This document shows positions 8,156 through 17,044 of a DNA stretch of 64,000 nt, one piece after another. A model generated the notes under the pieces. That model did no database searches, was not told the origin of the DNA, and saw nothing but the letters and a program-made list of their open reading frames with translations. Location of the stretch: contig NZ_JAGPYK010000022.1 of assembly GCF_018070045.1 (NCBI RefSeq), positions 45,683 to 109,682 of the forward strand, read 5' to 3'. The translations under genes and the position numbers were made by a program. Source of the stretch: Micromonospora sp. U21 (GTDB taxonomy: Bacteria > Actinomycetota > Actinomycetes > Mycobacteriales > Micromonosporaceae). The stretch's first letter is position 1, and every line of letters starts with the position of its first letter.

Positions 8156-9001
8156 CTAGAAGGTGTGCTCGGCGGCCGGGAACTCGCCGCCGCGGACCTC
8201 GTCGGCGAATCGGCGGGTGGCGTCGGTGAGGGCGCCGGACAGGTCCGCGTACCGCTTCACGAAGCGTGGTGCCTTGCCGGTACGCAGGCCGGCCATGTCC
8301 TGCCACACCAGCACCTGCGCGTCGGTGGCCGGGCCCGCCCCGATGCCGACCGTGGGGATGGGCAGCTCGTGGGTGACCTGCTTGGCCACCTCACCCGGCA
8401 CCATCTCCAGTACCACCGCGAACGCGCCCGCCTCGGCCACCGCCCGCGCGTCGGCCAGCACCTCGTCGGCCGCGTCGCCCCGGCCCTGCACGCGGTAACC
8501 GCCCAGGGTGTGCTCGCTCTGCGGGGTGAAGCCGATGTGCGCCATCACCGGGATGCCCGCGCCGACGATCGCGGCGATCTGCGCGGCGCAGCGGCGGCCA
8601 CCCTCCAGCTTCACCGCGTGGCAGCCACCCTCCTTCATGAACCGCACGGCGGTGCGCAGCGCCTGGGCCGGGCCCTCCTCGTACGAGCCGAACGGCAGGT
8701 CGCCGACGATGAGCGCCTGCCGGGTCGCCCGTACCACGGCCCGCACCAGCGGGAGCAGTTCATCGGCGGTGACCGGCAGGGTGGTCTCGTAGCCGAACAC
8801 GTTGTTCGCGGCCGAGTCGCCGACCAGCAGCACCGGGACTCCGGCCTGGTCGAAGATCGCCGCCGTGTACTGGTCGTACGAGGTGAGCATCGGCCACCGT
8901 TCGCCGCGCTCCTTGGCGGCGATCAGGTCGCGGGTGCGGACCCGTCGCGTGGCCGGCCCGCCGTACAGGGCGGTCACCTCGTTCGGAGTGGACTCCACCA
9001 T
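8156..9001 (-). CDS. panB: 3-methyl-2-oxobutanoate hydroxymethyltransferase
   Basis: A 281-residue TIM-barrel enzyme that adds a hydroxymethyl group from methylene-THF to alpha-ketoisovalerate, the first committed step to pantothenate and CoA. Family motifs are intact: MLTSYDQYTAAIFDQAG near the N-terminus, LLVGDSAANNVFGYETTLPV (metal/substrate Asp), DLPFGSYEEGP, CHAVKLEGG, MAHIGFTPQS and VLEMVPGEVA. The ATG at 9001 has an AAGGAG (9008-9013) at correct spacing. The far longer reading frame upstream is antisense shadow. It follows nadE on the same strand after 155 bp. The neighbour pair supplies CoA and NAD precursors. Confidence 0.97.
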   Translation of the reverse strand: MVESTPNEVTALYGGPATRRVRTRDLIAAKERGERWPMLTSYDQYTAAIFDQAGVPVLLVGDSAANNVFGYETTLPVTADELLPLVRAVVRATRQALIVGDLPFGSYEEGPAQALRTAVRFMKEGGCHAVKLEGGRRCAAQIAAIVGAGIPVMAHIGFTPQSEHTLGGYRVQGRGDAADEVLADARAVAEAGAFAVVLEMVPGEVAKQVTHELPIPTVGIGAGPATDAQVLVWQDMAGLRTGKAPRFVKRYADLSGALTDATRRFADEVRGGEFPAAEHTF

Positions 9002-9156
9002 CACTGTCTCCTTCCTCGAGGCCGCCTGCGCGGTCCCCGGGTTCCGCAGCGATCGTCGCACCGCGGGACGGGATGACGGCAGAGCGCAGTGCGAGATGTC
9101 ACTACACCGCGGCGTGGCGCCGGACCGGGCCACGGCCCGGCGCGCACCCGGGCGGC

Positions 9157-10914
9157 TCAGCCGTGCTCGCGCCACCGGTTGGTGATCGGCAGCCGGCGGT
9201 CCCGCCCGAACGCCTTCATCGAGATCTTCGCGCCCGGAGCGGACTGCCGTCGCTTGTACTCGGCGGTATCCACCAGCCGCAGCACCTTGTCCACGACCGC
9301 CGGGTCGTGGCCCGACTCGACCAGCCCGTCCCGGCCGAGGTCGCCGTCGACGTAGCCGATCAGGATCGGGTCCAGCACGTCGTAGTCGGGCAGGGTGTCG
9401 CTGTCCAGCTGGCCCGGGCTCAGTTCGGCGCTCGGCGGCTTGCCGATCGAGTTCTCCGGGATCGGGGCGGTCTGGCCCCGCCGGATCGCGTCCGCGTTGC
9501 GCCACTTCGCCAGCCGCCAGACCAGCGTCTTCCAGACGTCCTTGATGGGGTTGAAGCCGCCCACCGAGTCGCCGTACAGGGTGGAGTAGCCGACCGCCAG
9601 CTCGCTCTTGTTGCCGGTGGTCAGCACCAGGTGGCCCTCCTGGTTCGACAGGGCCATCAGGATCACGCCGCGTACCCGGGCCTGGAGGTTCTCCACCGCC
9701 ACCCCGGACAGCGACAGGTTGGCCAGGAAGCCGTCCACCATCGGTTGGATCGGCTCCACGCGGTAATCCAGACCGGTGCGCTTGGCCAGGTCGGCGGCGT
9801 CCTCCCGGGAGTGCTCCGAGGAGTGCTGGCTGGGCAGCGACACCCCGACCACCCGGCCCGGGCCGAGCGCGTCGACGGCGAGCGCGGCCACCACCGCGGA
9901 GTCGATGCCGCCGGAGAGGCCGAGCACCACCGACGGGAACCGGTTCTTGTTGACGTAGTCGCGCAGGCCGAGCACCAGCGCCTGCCACACCTCGGCCTCG
10001 TCGGCCACCGGCTCGATCAGCCCGCCGACCGAGGCCGGGCCGGACGGCGTGGGCGGAATGGCGTCCACCGTGCTGTGCACCACCCGCAGGTCGTCCGCGA
10101 CGGCCTCCGCGGCCGGTGGTTCGGCGGCGGCCGGCAGCTCGAGGTCGTGCACGAGCAGGTGCTCGACGAACTGCGGGGCCCGGGTGAGCAGCTCACCGTC
10201 GGCGGCCACGATCATCGAGTCGCCCTCGAAGACCAGCTCGTCCTGGCCGCCGATCATGTTGACGTACGCGATGGCGGCGCCGGCCTCGGCGGCCCGGCGG
10301 CGGACCAGCGGCAGCCGGATGTCGTCCTTGTTCAGCTCGTACGGCGAGCCGTTGATGTTGACCACCAGGCCGACCCCGGCCTGCCGGGCGGCGGCGAACG
10401 GGCCGCCGGCCTGCCACAGGTCCTCACAGATGGTCAGCGCGACGTCCACCCCGCCGATCCGCACCACGGTCAGCGTGTCGCCGGGGATGAAGTAGCGGTC
10501 CTCGTCGAAGACGCCGTAGTTCGGCAGGTGGTGCTTGAAGTAGCGGGCGGCCACCGCGCCGCGGTGCAGCAGGGCGGCGGCGTTGCGGGCGCCCCGGCCC
10601 GGCTCGGCGTCCCCACTGACCTGCGGCGGCCCGTCGGCGTCCAGGTAGCCGACCACCACCGGCAGCTCGCCGAGGCCGTCCGCGGCGAGGTCGGCGGCGA
10701 GCCGCTCCAGGGCGGCCCGGGACGCGGCGACGAAGGACCGCCGGAAGACCAGGTCCTCGACCGGGTACCCGGTCAGCATCATCTCCGGGAAGAGCACCAG
10801 CTGGGCGCCGGCGTCGGCGGCCTGGCGTGTCCAGCTGCGGACCAGGTCGGCGTTGCCGGCGAGGTCGCCGACGCTCGGGTTGACCTGGGACAGGGCGAGA
10901 CGCAGGGTGGGCAT
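9157..10914 (-). CDS. nadE: Glutamine-dependent NAD+ synthase
   Basis: A 585-residue two-domain enzyme making NAD from deamido-NAD, ATP and glutamine. The N-terminal nitrilase-like glutaminase (residues 1-270) has the catalytic Glu in LFPEMMLTGYP, Lys in YFKHHLPNYGVFDE and Cys in LTICEDLW. The C-terminal synthetase domain has the ATP pyrophosphatase P-loop VLGLSGGIDSAVVAALA, then STLYGDSVGGFNPIKDVWKT. I start at ATG 10914 (MPTLRLALSQVNPS): the in-frame extension to 11034 is Arg/Ala-rich and lies outside the domain. It is divergent from glnA2, with about 257 bp between. Confidence 0.97.
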   Translation of the reverse strand: MPTLRLALSQVNPSVGDLAGNADLVRSWTRQAADAGAQLVLFPEMMLTGYPVEDLVFRRSFVAASRAALERLAADLAADGLGELPVVVGYLDADGPPQVSGDAEPGRGARNAAALLHRGAVAARYFKHHLPNYGVFDEDRYFIPGDTLTVVRIGGVDVALTICEDLWQAGGPFAAARQAGVGLVVNINGSPYELNKDDIRLPLVRRRAAEAGAAIAYVNMIGGQDELVFEGDSMIVAADGELLTRAPQFVEHLLVHDLELPAAAEPPAAEAVADDLRVVHSTVDAIPPTPSGPASVGGLIEPVADEAEVWQALVLGLRDYVNKNRFPSVVLGLSGGIDSAVVAALAVDALGPGRVVGVSLPSQHSSEHSREDAADLAKRTGLDYRVEPIQPMVDGFLANLSLSGVAVENLQARVRGVILMALSNQEGHLVLTTGNKSELAVGYSTLYGDSVGGFNPIKDVWKTLVWRLAKWRNADAIRRGQTAPIPENSIGKPPSAELSPGQLDSDTLPDYDVLDPILIGYVDGDLGRDGLVESGHDPAVVDKVLRLVDTAEYKRRQSAPGAKISMKAFGRDRRLPITNRWREHG

Positions 10915-11079
10915 GCCCTCATCTTGCCCCAGCCGGTCGGGGCGGACACGTCGCCCGGCGGGAGATGCGGGCCACGCCCGAGCGGGCTCAGCCAACCGGC
11001 GGCGGGCCGGCGCACGTCGGGTCGCCGCCCGCACGCGGGCACCTCGGCGGGCGCGGCAGGACGACTGCCGGGCGTTGGC

Positions 11080-11095
11080 GTAACGTCGGCGTAAC
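11080..11095 (+). promoter_or_regulatory. Candidate GlnR box upstream of glnA2
   Basis: The sequence GTAAC-gtcggc-GTAAC lies about 77 bp before the glnA2 start. It matches the actinobacterial GlnR half-site pair gTnAC-n6-GaAAC with one mismatch in the second half. It is also a simple direct repeat (ggcgtaac twice), so chance similarity cannot be excluded. The much better four-part box at glnA1 in the same window raises its credibility. Confidence 0.45.
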
Positions 11096-11171
11096 CAGGC
11101 CCGTGGAGACTGGTCGGTCAGGCCCGGCCGATCCGGCCGGTGATGGCAAACAGGTGTTGCGAGGGGTGGCA

Positions 11172-12521
11172 GTGGACCGTCAGCAGGAGTTCGTCCTCCG
11201 TACGCTGGAAGAGCGGGACATCCGGTTCGTCCGGCTGTGGTTCACGGACGTGCTGGGCACGCTCAAGAGCGTGTCGGTGGCGCCCGCCGAGCTGGAGGCC
11301 GCCTTCGAGGAGGGCATCGGCTTCGACGGCTCGGCGATCGAGGGCTTCGCCCGGGTCTTCGAATCCGACATGGTCGCCATGCCCGACCCGACCACCTTCC
11401 AGGTCTTCCCGTTCGAGGGCGGGGTCAGCGGCGAGAGCGCCCGGATGTTCTGCGACATCCTGCTGCCCGACGGCGGGCCCTCCTGGGCCGATCCGCGGCA
11501 CGTGCTGCGCCGGGCGCTGTCCAAGGCCGCCGAGAAGGGGTTCACCTTCTACACCCACCCCGAGATCGAGTTCTTCCTGCTGGAGAACGGCCCGCAGGAC
11601 GGCTCGGTGCCCGTCCCGGTGGACACCGGCGGCTACTTCGAGCACACCACCCACGCCGTCGCCCGGGACTTCCGGCGGCAGGGCGTGCTGGCGCTGGAGC
11701 GGATCGGCATCTCGGTGGAGTTCAGCCACCACGAGGTCGCCCCCGGCCAGCAGGAGATCGACCTGCGCTACGCCGACGCGCTCACCACCGCCGACAACAT
11801 CATGACCTTCCGGCACGTGGTCAAGGAGGTGGCGCTCTCCACCGGCGTGCAGGCGAGCTTCATGCCGAAGCCGTTCACCGACCAGCCGGGCAGCGGCATG
11901 CACACCCACCTGTCGCTGTTCGAGGGGGAGCGCAACGCGTTCCACGACGGCGGCGACCCGATGAAGCTCTCCAAGGTGGCGAAGTCGTTCATCGCCGGCC
12001 TGCTGGTGCACGCCCGCGAGTACACCGCGGTCACCAACCAGTGGGTCAACTCGTACAAGCGGCTCTTCCCCCAGGCGCTGCCGGACCGGATCACCGAGAG
12101 CCCGGCGTACGTCTGCTGGGGTCACCTGAACCGGTCCGCGCTCGTCCGGGTGCCCGCGTACGGCAAGCCCAACTCGGCCCGGGTCGAGGTCCGTTCGCCG
12201 GACTCCGCGGCCAACCCGTACCTCGCCTTCGCGGTGCTGCTCGGCGCCGGCATGAAGGGCATCGAGGAGGGCTACGAGCTGCCGCCGGGCGCCGAGGACG
12301 ACGTCTGGTCGCTGACCAGCGCCGAGCGGCGCGCGATGGGGTACGAGGCGCTGCCGGAGAACCTCGCCGAGGCGATCGACGTGATGGCCGAATCGGAGCT
12401 GGTCGCCGAGGTGCTCGGCGAGCACGTCTTCGACTTCTTCCTGCGCAACAAGCGGGCCGAGTGGGAGCAGTACCGCCGCGAGGTCACCCCGTACGAGCGG
12501 CAGCGCTACCTGGCGCTGTAG
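11172..12521 (+). CDS. glnA2: Glutamine synthetase, GlnA2 type
   Basis: A 449-residue type-I glutamine synthetase. The N-terminus after GTG 11172 (MDRQQEFVLRTLEERDIRFV) is the one typical of mycobacterial/streptomycete GlnA2. I prefer this GTG, with GAGGGG at 11161-11166, over upstream in-frame codons. Landmarks are GIGFDGSAIEGFARVFESDM, the metal-binding YTHPEIEFFLL, EFSHHEVAPGQQEIDLRY, and PKPFTDQPGSGMHTHLSLFE for the ATP site. The Tyr-containing adenylylation loop seen in GlnA1 is replaced by YELPPGAEDDVWSL, so control by GlnE is uncertain. Its role may be auxiliary glutamine synthesis or, as proposed for some GlnA-like paralogues, amine detoxification. Confidence 0.93.
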   Translation: MDRQQEFVLRTLEERDIRFVRLWFTDVLGTLKSVSVAPAELEAAFEEGIGFDGSAIEGFARVFESDMVAMPDPTTFQVFPFEGGVSGESARMFCDILLPDGGPSWADPRHVLRRALSKAAEKGFTFYTHPEIEFFLLENGPQDGSVPVPVDTGGYFEHTTHAVARDFRRQGVLALERIGISVEFSHHEVAPGQQEIDLRYADALTTADNIMTFRHVVKEVALSTGVQASFMPKPFTDQPGSGMHTHLSLFEGERNAFHDGGDPMKLSKVAKSFIAGLLVHAREYTAVTNQWVNSYKRLFPQALPDRITESPAYVCWGHLNRSALVRVPAYGKPNSARVEVRSPDSAANPYLAFAVLLGAGMKGIEEGYELPPGAEDDVWSLTSAERRAMGYEALPENLAEAIDVMAESELVAEVLGEHVFDFFLRNKRAEWEQYRREVTPYERQRYLAL

Positions 12522-12608
12522 GCACGGGGCTGACGCGGTTGCGCGCTGCCGCTATCGTCTCGATCACCGCGCCGGTACCCCTCCGGGCGGAGAGTCGGGA
12601 GGCAGTCG

Positions 12609-13034
12609 GTGCTGGAGGATCTGCTCAGCGGTGCCTGGCAGAGCGTCGTGTTCGGTGTCGTCGGCGTGGGGCTGATGGCGGCCGGGTTCGGGCTGGTCGA
12701 CCTGCTCACTCCCGGCCGCCTGCGGGACCTGATCTGGGTGGACCGCAACGCCAACGCGGGGCTGCTGCTCGCCGCCAACCAGCTGGGCATCGCCGGGATC
12801 GTCTTCACCGCGATCCTCACCAGCTACAGCGACTTCGGCAAGGGGCTCGCCTCCACCGTGGTGTTCGGGCTGGTCGGGCTGGCCATCATGGCGCTGGCCT
12901 TCGTGGTGCTCGACCTGCTCACCCCCGGCAAGCTCGGTGAGGTCATCTGCTCGCCCGATCCGCACCCGGCGGCCCGGGTCAGCGCCGCCACCCACTTCGG
13001 CGCGGCGCTGATCGTCTGCGCCTGCATCGCCTGA
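12609..13034 (+). CDS. DUF350-family membrane protein
   Basis: A 141-residue protein with four hydrophobic segments arranged as two repeats: LVDLLTPGRLRDLIWVDRNA in the first half and VLDLLTPGKLGEVICSPDPH in the second, each following a transmembrane helix. This internal duplication is the hallmark of DUF350 proteins, whose function is unknown. It begins at GTG 12609, 87 bp after glnA2 on the same strand, so it could be co-transcribed. The two repeated loops rich in Asp/Asn face one side of the membrane. Confidence 0.8.
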   Translation: MLEDLLSGAWQSVVFGVVGVGLMAAGFGLVDLLTPGRLRDLIWVDRNANAGLLLAANQLGIAGIVFTAILTSYSDFGKGLASTVVFGLVGLAIMALAFVVLDLLTPGKLGEVICSPDPHPAARVSAATHFGAALIVCACIA

Positions 13035-13100
13035 AGCCGCATCGCCCGAGGCCGCATCGCCTGGGCGCGGTCGTCGTACCCCCGCCGTAGCGTGCCGGGC

Positions 13101-13793
13101 ATGAACCGCACGGACCGCCTCTACGCCCTGGTCGAGGAGCTGCGGGCGATGTCGCCGCGGCCCCGCAGCGCCCGCTGGCTGGCCGCGCGCTTCGAGGTGA
13201 GCAGCCGGACCATCGAGCGCGACATCGGCGCCCTCCAGGAGGCCGGCGTGCCGATCTGGGCGGAGCCCGGGCGCACCGGCGGTTACGTGCTGGACCGCGC
13301 CCGCACCCTGCCCCCGGTCAACCTCACCGCCGCCGAGGCGGTGGCGATGGCCGTGGCGCTGCACCGGCTCGCCGGCACGCCGTTCGCCGGGCCGGGCGCC
13401 ACCGCGCTGCGCAAGCTGGTGGCGGTGCTGCCGGCCGCCGACGCGGCCGAGGCACACCGGCTCGCCGGCCGGGTGCACCTGATCGGCGACGGGCCGGCCA
13501 CGCCCGTCCCGGCCATCGTCGCCGACGCGGTCGCCGCGCGGCGGGTGCTGCGCATCCGGTACGCCGACCGCGGCGGCGCCGATTCGTTACGCGACGTCGA
13601 GCCGCTCGGCTATCTCGGCAACGCTCGACACTGGTACCTGCTCGCCTGGTGCCGGCTGCGCGACGAGCTGCGCTGCTTCCGCACCGACCGGATCCGGGAC
13701 GTGCGGGCACTGGCCGAGGTGGTGGCCCGGGAGCTGCGCCCGGCGGATCTCGACATCCCGCACGAGCGGGTCCGACGGCTCAGCCTGGTCTGA
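13101..13793 (+). CDS. HTH/WYL-domain transcriptional regulator
   Basis: A 230-residue regulator. Residues 1-60 form a DeoR-like winged helix (RTDRLYALVEELRAM ... SSRTIERDIGALQEAGVPI, then a wing GRTGGYVL). Residues about 75-120 form a linker, and 135-225 a WYL domain: VLRIRYADRGG, VEPLGYLGNARHWYLLAWC and LRCFRTDRIRDV, the segment thought to bind a nucleotide or other ligand. The ATG at 13101 lies close to a possible start of transcription, with no clear Shine-Dalgarno, so the mRNA may be leaderless. Its likely target is itself or the following VOC gene. Confidence 0.9.
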   Translation: MNRTDRLYALVEELRAMSPRPRSARWLAARFEVSSRTIERDIGALQEAGVPIWAEPGRTGGYVLDRARTLPPVNLTAAEAVAMAVALHRLAGTPFAGPGATALRKLVAVLPAADAAEAHRLAGRVHLIGDGPATPVPAIVADAVAARRVLRIRYADRGGADSLRDVEPLGYLGNARHWYLLAWCRLRDELRCFRTDRIRDVRALAEVVARELRPADLDIPHERVRRLSLV

Positions 13794-13944
13794 GACCGAC
13801 GGCGGGGCCGCGTCGCGCACCGCCGCCGCCGGTGCGGACCCCGTCGGGTGATGCGGAAACACCGACAGGACGCTGTCGCCAACGACTCCGAGACTGCTCG
13901 TGACGGCGGCCGAACGGGCCGGCACGGGAAACTGGAGGCAGCAG

Positions 13945-14325
13945 ATGTCCACGACGCCCATCACCTGGTTCGAGATCGGCACCGATCGACCGGAGGAGGC
14001 GGAGCGCTTCTACGGCGAGCTGTTCGGTTGGACCTTCGAGGAGCAGGGCGCCGCCAACGGTGGGTCCTACCGCGTGACCGGGGCCGGTGGCGACGCCGGA
14101 ATCGGCGGGGCGATCCGGGCGACTGACGGGACGTCGCCGAACTACGCGGTGTTCTACGCCGAGGTCGCCGATGTGGCCCGGACCTGCCAGCGGGCCGAGG
14201 CGGCCGGCGGCAAGGTGCTGGTGCCGGCGCGTACGGCCCCGAGCGGGCTCACCTTCGCCCATCTGCTCGACCCGGCCGGCAACCACCTCGGCGTGTTCGC
14301 GCCCCCGCCCACCCCCGCCGGCTGA
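13945..14325 (+). CDS. VOC (glyoxalase/bleomycin-resistance fold) protein
   Basis: A 126-residue protein of the vicinal-oxygen-chelate superfamily: ITWFEIGTDRPEEAERFYGE at the N-terminus and FAHLLDPAGNHLGVFAP at the C-terminus give the paired beta-alpha-beta-beta-beta modules. The end motif DPxGNxxGVF is typical of glyoxalase-like proteins, but the metal ligands of true glyoxalase I are not all evident. The ATG at 13945 is preceded by GGAGG (13934-13938). The upstream WYL regulator on the same strand may control it. Substrate unknown. Confidence 0.85.
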   Translation: MSTTPITWFEIGTDRPEEAERFYGELFGWTFEEQGAANGGSYRVTGAGGDAGIGGAIRATDGTSPNYAVFYAEVADVARTCQRAEAAGGKVLVPARTAPSGLTFAHLLDPAGNHLGVFAPPPTPAG

Positions 14326-14338
14326 CCGTCTGGTCGGT

Positions 14339-14368
14339 GGCGGCCCCGCCCGACCGGGCGGGGCCGCC
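14339..14368. terminator. Hairpin between convergent genes
   Basis: A perfect 13-bp stem, ggcggccccgccc (14339-14351) and gggcggggccgcc (14356-14368) with a gacc loop. It lies between the VOC gene (+) and the secreted protein (-), so it can terminate transcription from either side. There is no U-tract, as is usual in actinomycetes. Confidence 0.75.
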
Positions 14369-14373
14369 GACGG

Positions 14374-14850
14374 TCACTTGCCGGCCGTACCGCCGAAGCC
14401 GCCGTGCCCGCCCGGCCCGCGGTGGCCCGGGCCCGGGTGGCCGCCCGGGCCGGGGAAGACGCCGGCCTCGACGGCCTTGGTGATCGCGTCGGCCTGCTCC
14501 TGGGTGAGCTTGCCGTCCTTGACCGCCTGGTCCAGCCGTTCCTTGAGTGCGGCCTGCCGGTCCTCGGTGGACGGCCGCTCCGGCCGGTCGGCGCGCTGCT
14601 GCTCGCGGACCTTCTCCAGCGCGGCGGTCACCTTGTCGGCGGAGACGCCCAGCTCCTTGGCGAGCGCCTCGGCGAACTCGCCCTGCCGGTCGGCCTTCGA
14701 GATGCCCGAGCCGTCGGCGGTGCTGCTGGCGCTCGGCGTCGGCGTGGCGTCCGCGGCGAACGCGATCGTCGGGGCCGCGATCCCCACGCCGAGGACGCCG
14801 GCGGTGGCCAGGCCGGCCAGCAGGTGCCTCTTACGGATGGTGCGGGACAT
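14374..14850 (-). CDS. Secreted protein with Gly/His-rich tail
   Basis: A 158-residue exported protein. Residues 1-32 form a signal peptide (basic RKRH, hydrophobic LLAGLATAGVLGVGIAAP, cleavage around AFA-AD). The mature part is helical: GEFAEALAKELGVSADKVTA, then AALKERLDQAVKDGKLTQEQ, a repeated helix type seen in several actinobacterial secreted proteins of unknown role. It ends in a flexible GPGGHPGPGHRGPGGHGG segment whose histidines might bind metal. A good Shine-Dalgarno (ggagga) precedes the ATG at 14850. No catalytic motif is seen. Confidence 0.78.
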   Translation of the reverse strand: MSRTIRKRHLLAGLATAGVLGVGIAAPTIAFAADATPTPSASSTADGSGISKADRQGEFAEALAKELGVSADKVTAALEKVREQQRADRPERPSTEDRQAALKERLDQAVKDGKLTQEQADAITKAVEAGVFPGPGGHPGPGHRGPGGHGGFGGTAGK

Positions 14851-15081
14851 GCTCTCCTCCAGATGCTCGGTGATGCTGCGAGGTCATCACCGACAGTGAC
14901 CATTCCGGCTGGGTGGAACCCGTGCCGAAGCTGTCCGCCAGCTGGCAATCCGGGCTGCGGAGTCGGACAAACCGGTTGCCTCGGTACGTCCGATGGGTGA
15001 GGGTGGATCCTCGCCGAGCCCCCGGGGCCGAGCCGCGCGGGCCCGGTCGACCGGGATCCCATCGACGGAAGGCAGCCTCTC

Positions 15082-15966
15082 GTGACGTCCACACCGATCC
15101 GGGAACTCCCGATCACCGACCCGGACGCCGGGCCGTACGGCATCACCACCGGCCCCGACGGGGCGCTCTGGCTGACCCTGGTCCACGCCGGCGCGATCGC
15201 CCGCATGGACGCGGACGGTTCGGTGCGCCGCTGGCCGGCCGGCGATCCGGGCAGCCGGCCACTGATCGTCACGTCCGGTCCGGACGGCGCGCTCTGGTTC
15301 ACCCGCTCCGGCGACGACCGGATCGGCCGGATCACCACCGACGGGCAGCAGAACGAGGTCGCGGTACCGGCCGGCACCGGCCCGTGCGGCATCGCCGCGG
15401 GCCCGGACGGCGCCCTCTGGTACGCCGGGATGAACTCCGACACCGTCGGACGGGTGAGCACCGACGGCGTGGTCACCGAGGTGCCGTTGCCGGTCTCCGG
15501 GGCGTTCGCCTCGATGGTGGCGGCCGGGCCGGACGACGCCGTCTGGTGCACCCTCAACCAGGGGAACGCGATCGCCCGGGTCGGCATGGACGGCGCCGTA
15601 CGGGTGCACCCGTTGCCCACCGCGGGCGCCGCGCCGGTCGGTATCACCGCGGGCGTGGACGGGGCGCTCTGGTTCGTGGAGATCGCGGCCGGTCAGGTCG
15701 GGCGGATCACCCCCGACGGTCGGATCGAGGAGTATCCGCTGCCGGACCGGACGGCTCGGCCGCACGCCATCGTCGCCGATCCGTCCGGTGGCGCCTGGTT
15801 CACCGAGTGGGCGGGAAACCGGATCGGCCACGTCGACGCGACCGGCCGGGTCGACACCTACGAGCTGCCCACCCCCAACTCCGAGCCGCACGGCCTCACC
15901 GTCGCGCCCGACGGCAGCATCTACGCGGCCCTGGAAAGCGGCCGCCTGGCCCGCCTCACCCCCTGA
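15082..15966 (+). CDS. vgb: Virginiamycin B lyase-like beta-propeller
   Basis: A 294-residue seven-bladed propeller built from repeats of GITTGPDGALWLT, TSGPDGALWFTRSGDDRIGR and the like, the full length of the Vgb family. Vgb linearises type-B streptogramins by eliminative cleavage of the ester bond. As I recall them, the catalytic/Mg-binding residues of staphylococcal Vgb are Tyr18, His228, Glu268, His270 and Glu284; here Tyr19 (GPYGI), His228 (RPHAI), Glu268 and His270 (SEPHG) and Glu285 (ALESG) align. Activity is therefore plausible. Many actinomycete homologues are chromosomal and untested, and may act on other substrates. It starts at GTG 15082 with no adjacent resistance genes. Confidence 0.85.
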   Translation: MTSTPIRELPITDPDAGPYGITTGPDGALWLTLVHAGAIARMDADGSVRRWPAGDPGSRPLIVTSGPDGALWFTRSGDDRIGRITTDGQQNEVAVPAGTGPCGIAAGPDGALWYAGMNSDTVGRVSTDGVVTEVPLPVSGAFASMVAAGPDDAVWCTLNQGNAIARVGMDGAVRVHPLPTAGAAPVGITAGVDGALWFVEIAAGQVGRITPDGRIEEYPLPDRTARPHAIVADPSGGAWFTEWAGNRIGHVDATGRVDTYELPTPNSEPHGLTVAPDGSIYAALESGRLARLTP

Positions 15967-15985
15967 CCGCTGGGGGAGAGGGCGG

Positions 15986-16921
15986 TCAGGCGACGGCGGG
16001 GGAGACGGTGAGGGTGGCCGTCCCGGTGTCGAGGGTGGCCTGCGTCCCGACGGGGACGCTGAGCTGACCGGGGCCGTGGCCGATCGGCAACCCGCCGAGC
16101 ACCGGCACGCCGAGGCCACCGAGGCGTTCGCCGAGCACGTCGACGATCGTGGTGTCCCAGCCGTCGGCGCAGTCGGTGAACTGACCGACCGCCACCCCGG
16201 CCAAACCGTCCAGCGCGCCGGCCCGGCGCAGGTGGGTGAGCATCCGGTCGACCTTGTACGGAGGCTCCTGCACGTCCTCGATCAACAGCACCGCCCCGGT
16301 CAGGTCGGGCAGGTCCGGCGTGCCGATCGACGCGGCGATCATGCACAGGTTGCCGCCGAGCAGGGTGCCGGTGGCCCGACCCGGGACACGGACCGGATAG
16401 GTCTCCTCGCCGTCCACCGCGGTGACCGTCACCGGCTCGGTCGTCATCAGCGCGGCGTGCAGCGACTCGGCCGAGCGCAGCGGGGTGCGTTCATCCCGCC
16501 AGGCCGCCCCCGGGCCGTGCACCCCGGCGAGCCGGGCGCCCCGCCAGAGCGCGAACTGCAGCGCGGTGATGTCGGAGAAGCCGGCGACCACCTTCGGGTC
16601 GCGGCGGACCGCGGCCATGTCGATGGCGTCCACCACCCGCTGGGCCCCGTACCCACCGCGGGTGCAGATGACCCCGCGCACCTGAGGGTCGGCGAACGCC
16701 GCGTTCAGGTCGGCGGCGCGCAGCTCGTCCGTACCGGCCAGGTAGCCCTGCCGGGCGTACGCGTTCGGCGCCGGCACCGGCCGCAGGCCCCAGCCGGTGA
16801 GCAGTTCCATCCCGCGGGCCACCCGCTCCGGCGAGGTCGGCCCGGACGGCGACACCAGCAGCACCGTGTCACCCGGGCGCAGCGCGGGCGGGCGGACGAC
16901 GGTCGGGTCCTCGCTGATCAC
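15986..16921 (-). CDS. LD-carboxypeptidase (S66 family)
   Basis: A 311-residue S66 peptidase. The catalytic triad expected for LdcA-type enzymes is present: Ser116 in VVAGFSDITAL, Glu215 in LLIEDVQEPP and His282 in LPIGHGPGQ. The N-terminal RPGDTVLLVSPSGPTSPERV and the ICTRGGYGAQRVVD loop are family signatures. These cytoplasmic enzymes remove the terminal D-Ala from recycled muropeptide tetrapeptides; a related branch hydrolyses microcin C-type compounds (MccF), and the sequence does not settle which. The ATG at 16921 gives a normal length. It is convergent with the Vgb gene, 19 bp apart. Confidence 0.92.
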   Translation of the reverse strand: MISEDPTVVRPPALRPGDTVLLVSPSGPTSPERVARGMELLTGWGLRPVPAPNAYARQGYLAGTDELRAADLNAAFADPQVRGVICTRGGYGAQRVVDAIDMAAVRRDPKVVAGFSDITALQFALWRGARLAGVHGPGAAWRDERTPLRSAESLHAALMTTEPVTVTAVDGEETYPVRVPGRATGTLLGGNLCMIAASIGTPDLPDLTGAVLLIEDVQEPPYKVDRMLTHLRRAGALDGLAGVAVGQFTDCADGWDTTIVDVLGERLGGLGVPVLGGLPIGHGPGQLSVPVGTQATLDTGTATLTVSPAVA

Positions 16922-17044
16922 AACCGCAGAGCCTATCGACTCCGCTGTCCGTCAAGGCCGGCGCAGGTTGGCGGCGCGGGGGGTGCACGGCGCGGGGCCG
17001 TGGCGGGGCGTGGCGGTCCGCGGCGTACCGGCTAGCCTCGACGG

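Noticed and set aside
9073..11094. A 673-codon open frame antisense to nadE
   Set aside because: Composition is that of a GC shadow and nadE on the minus strand accounts for the region.
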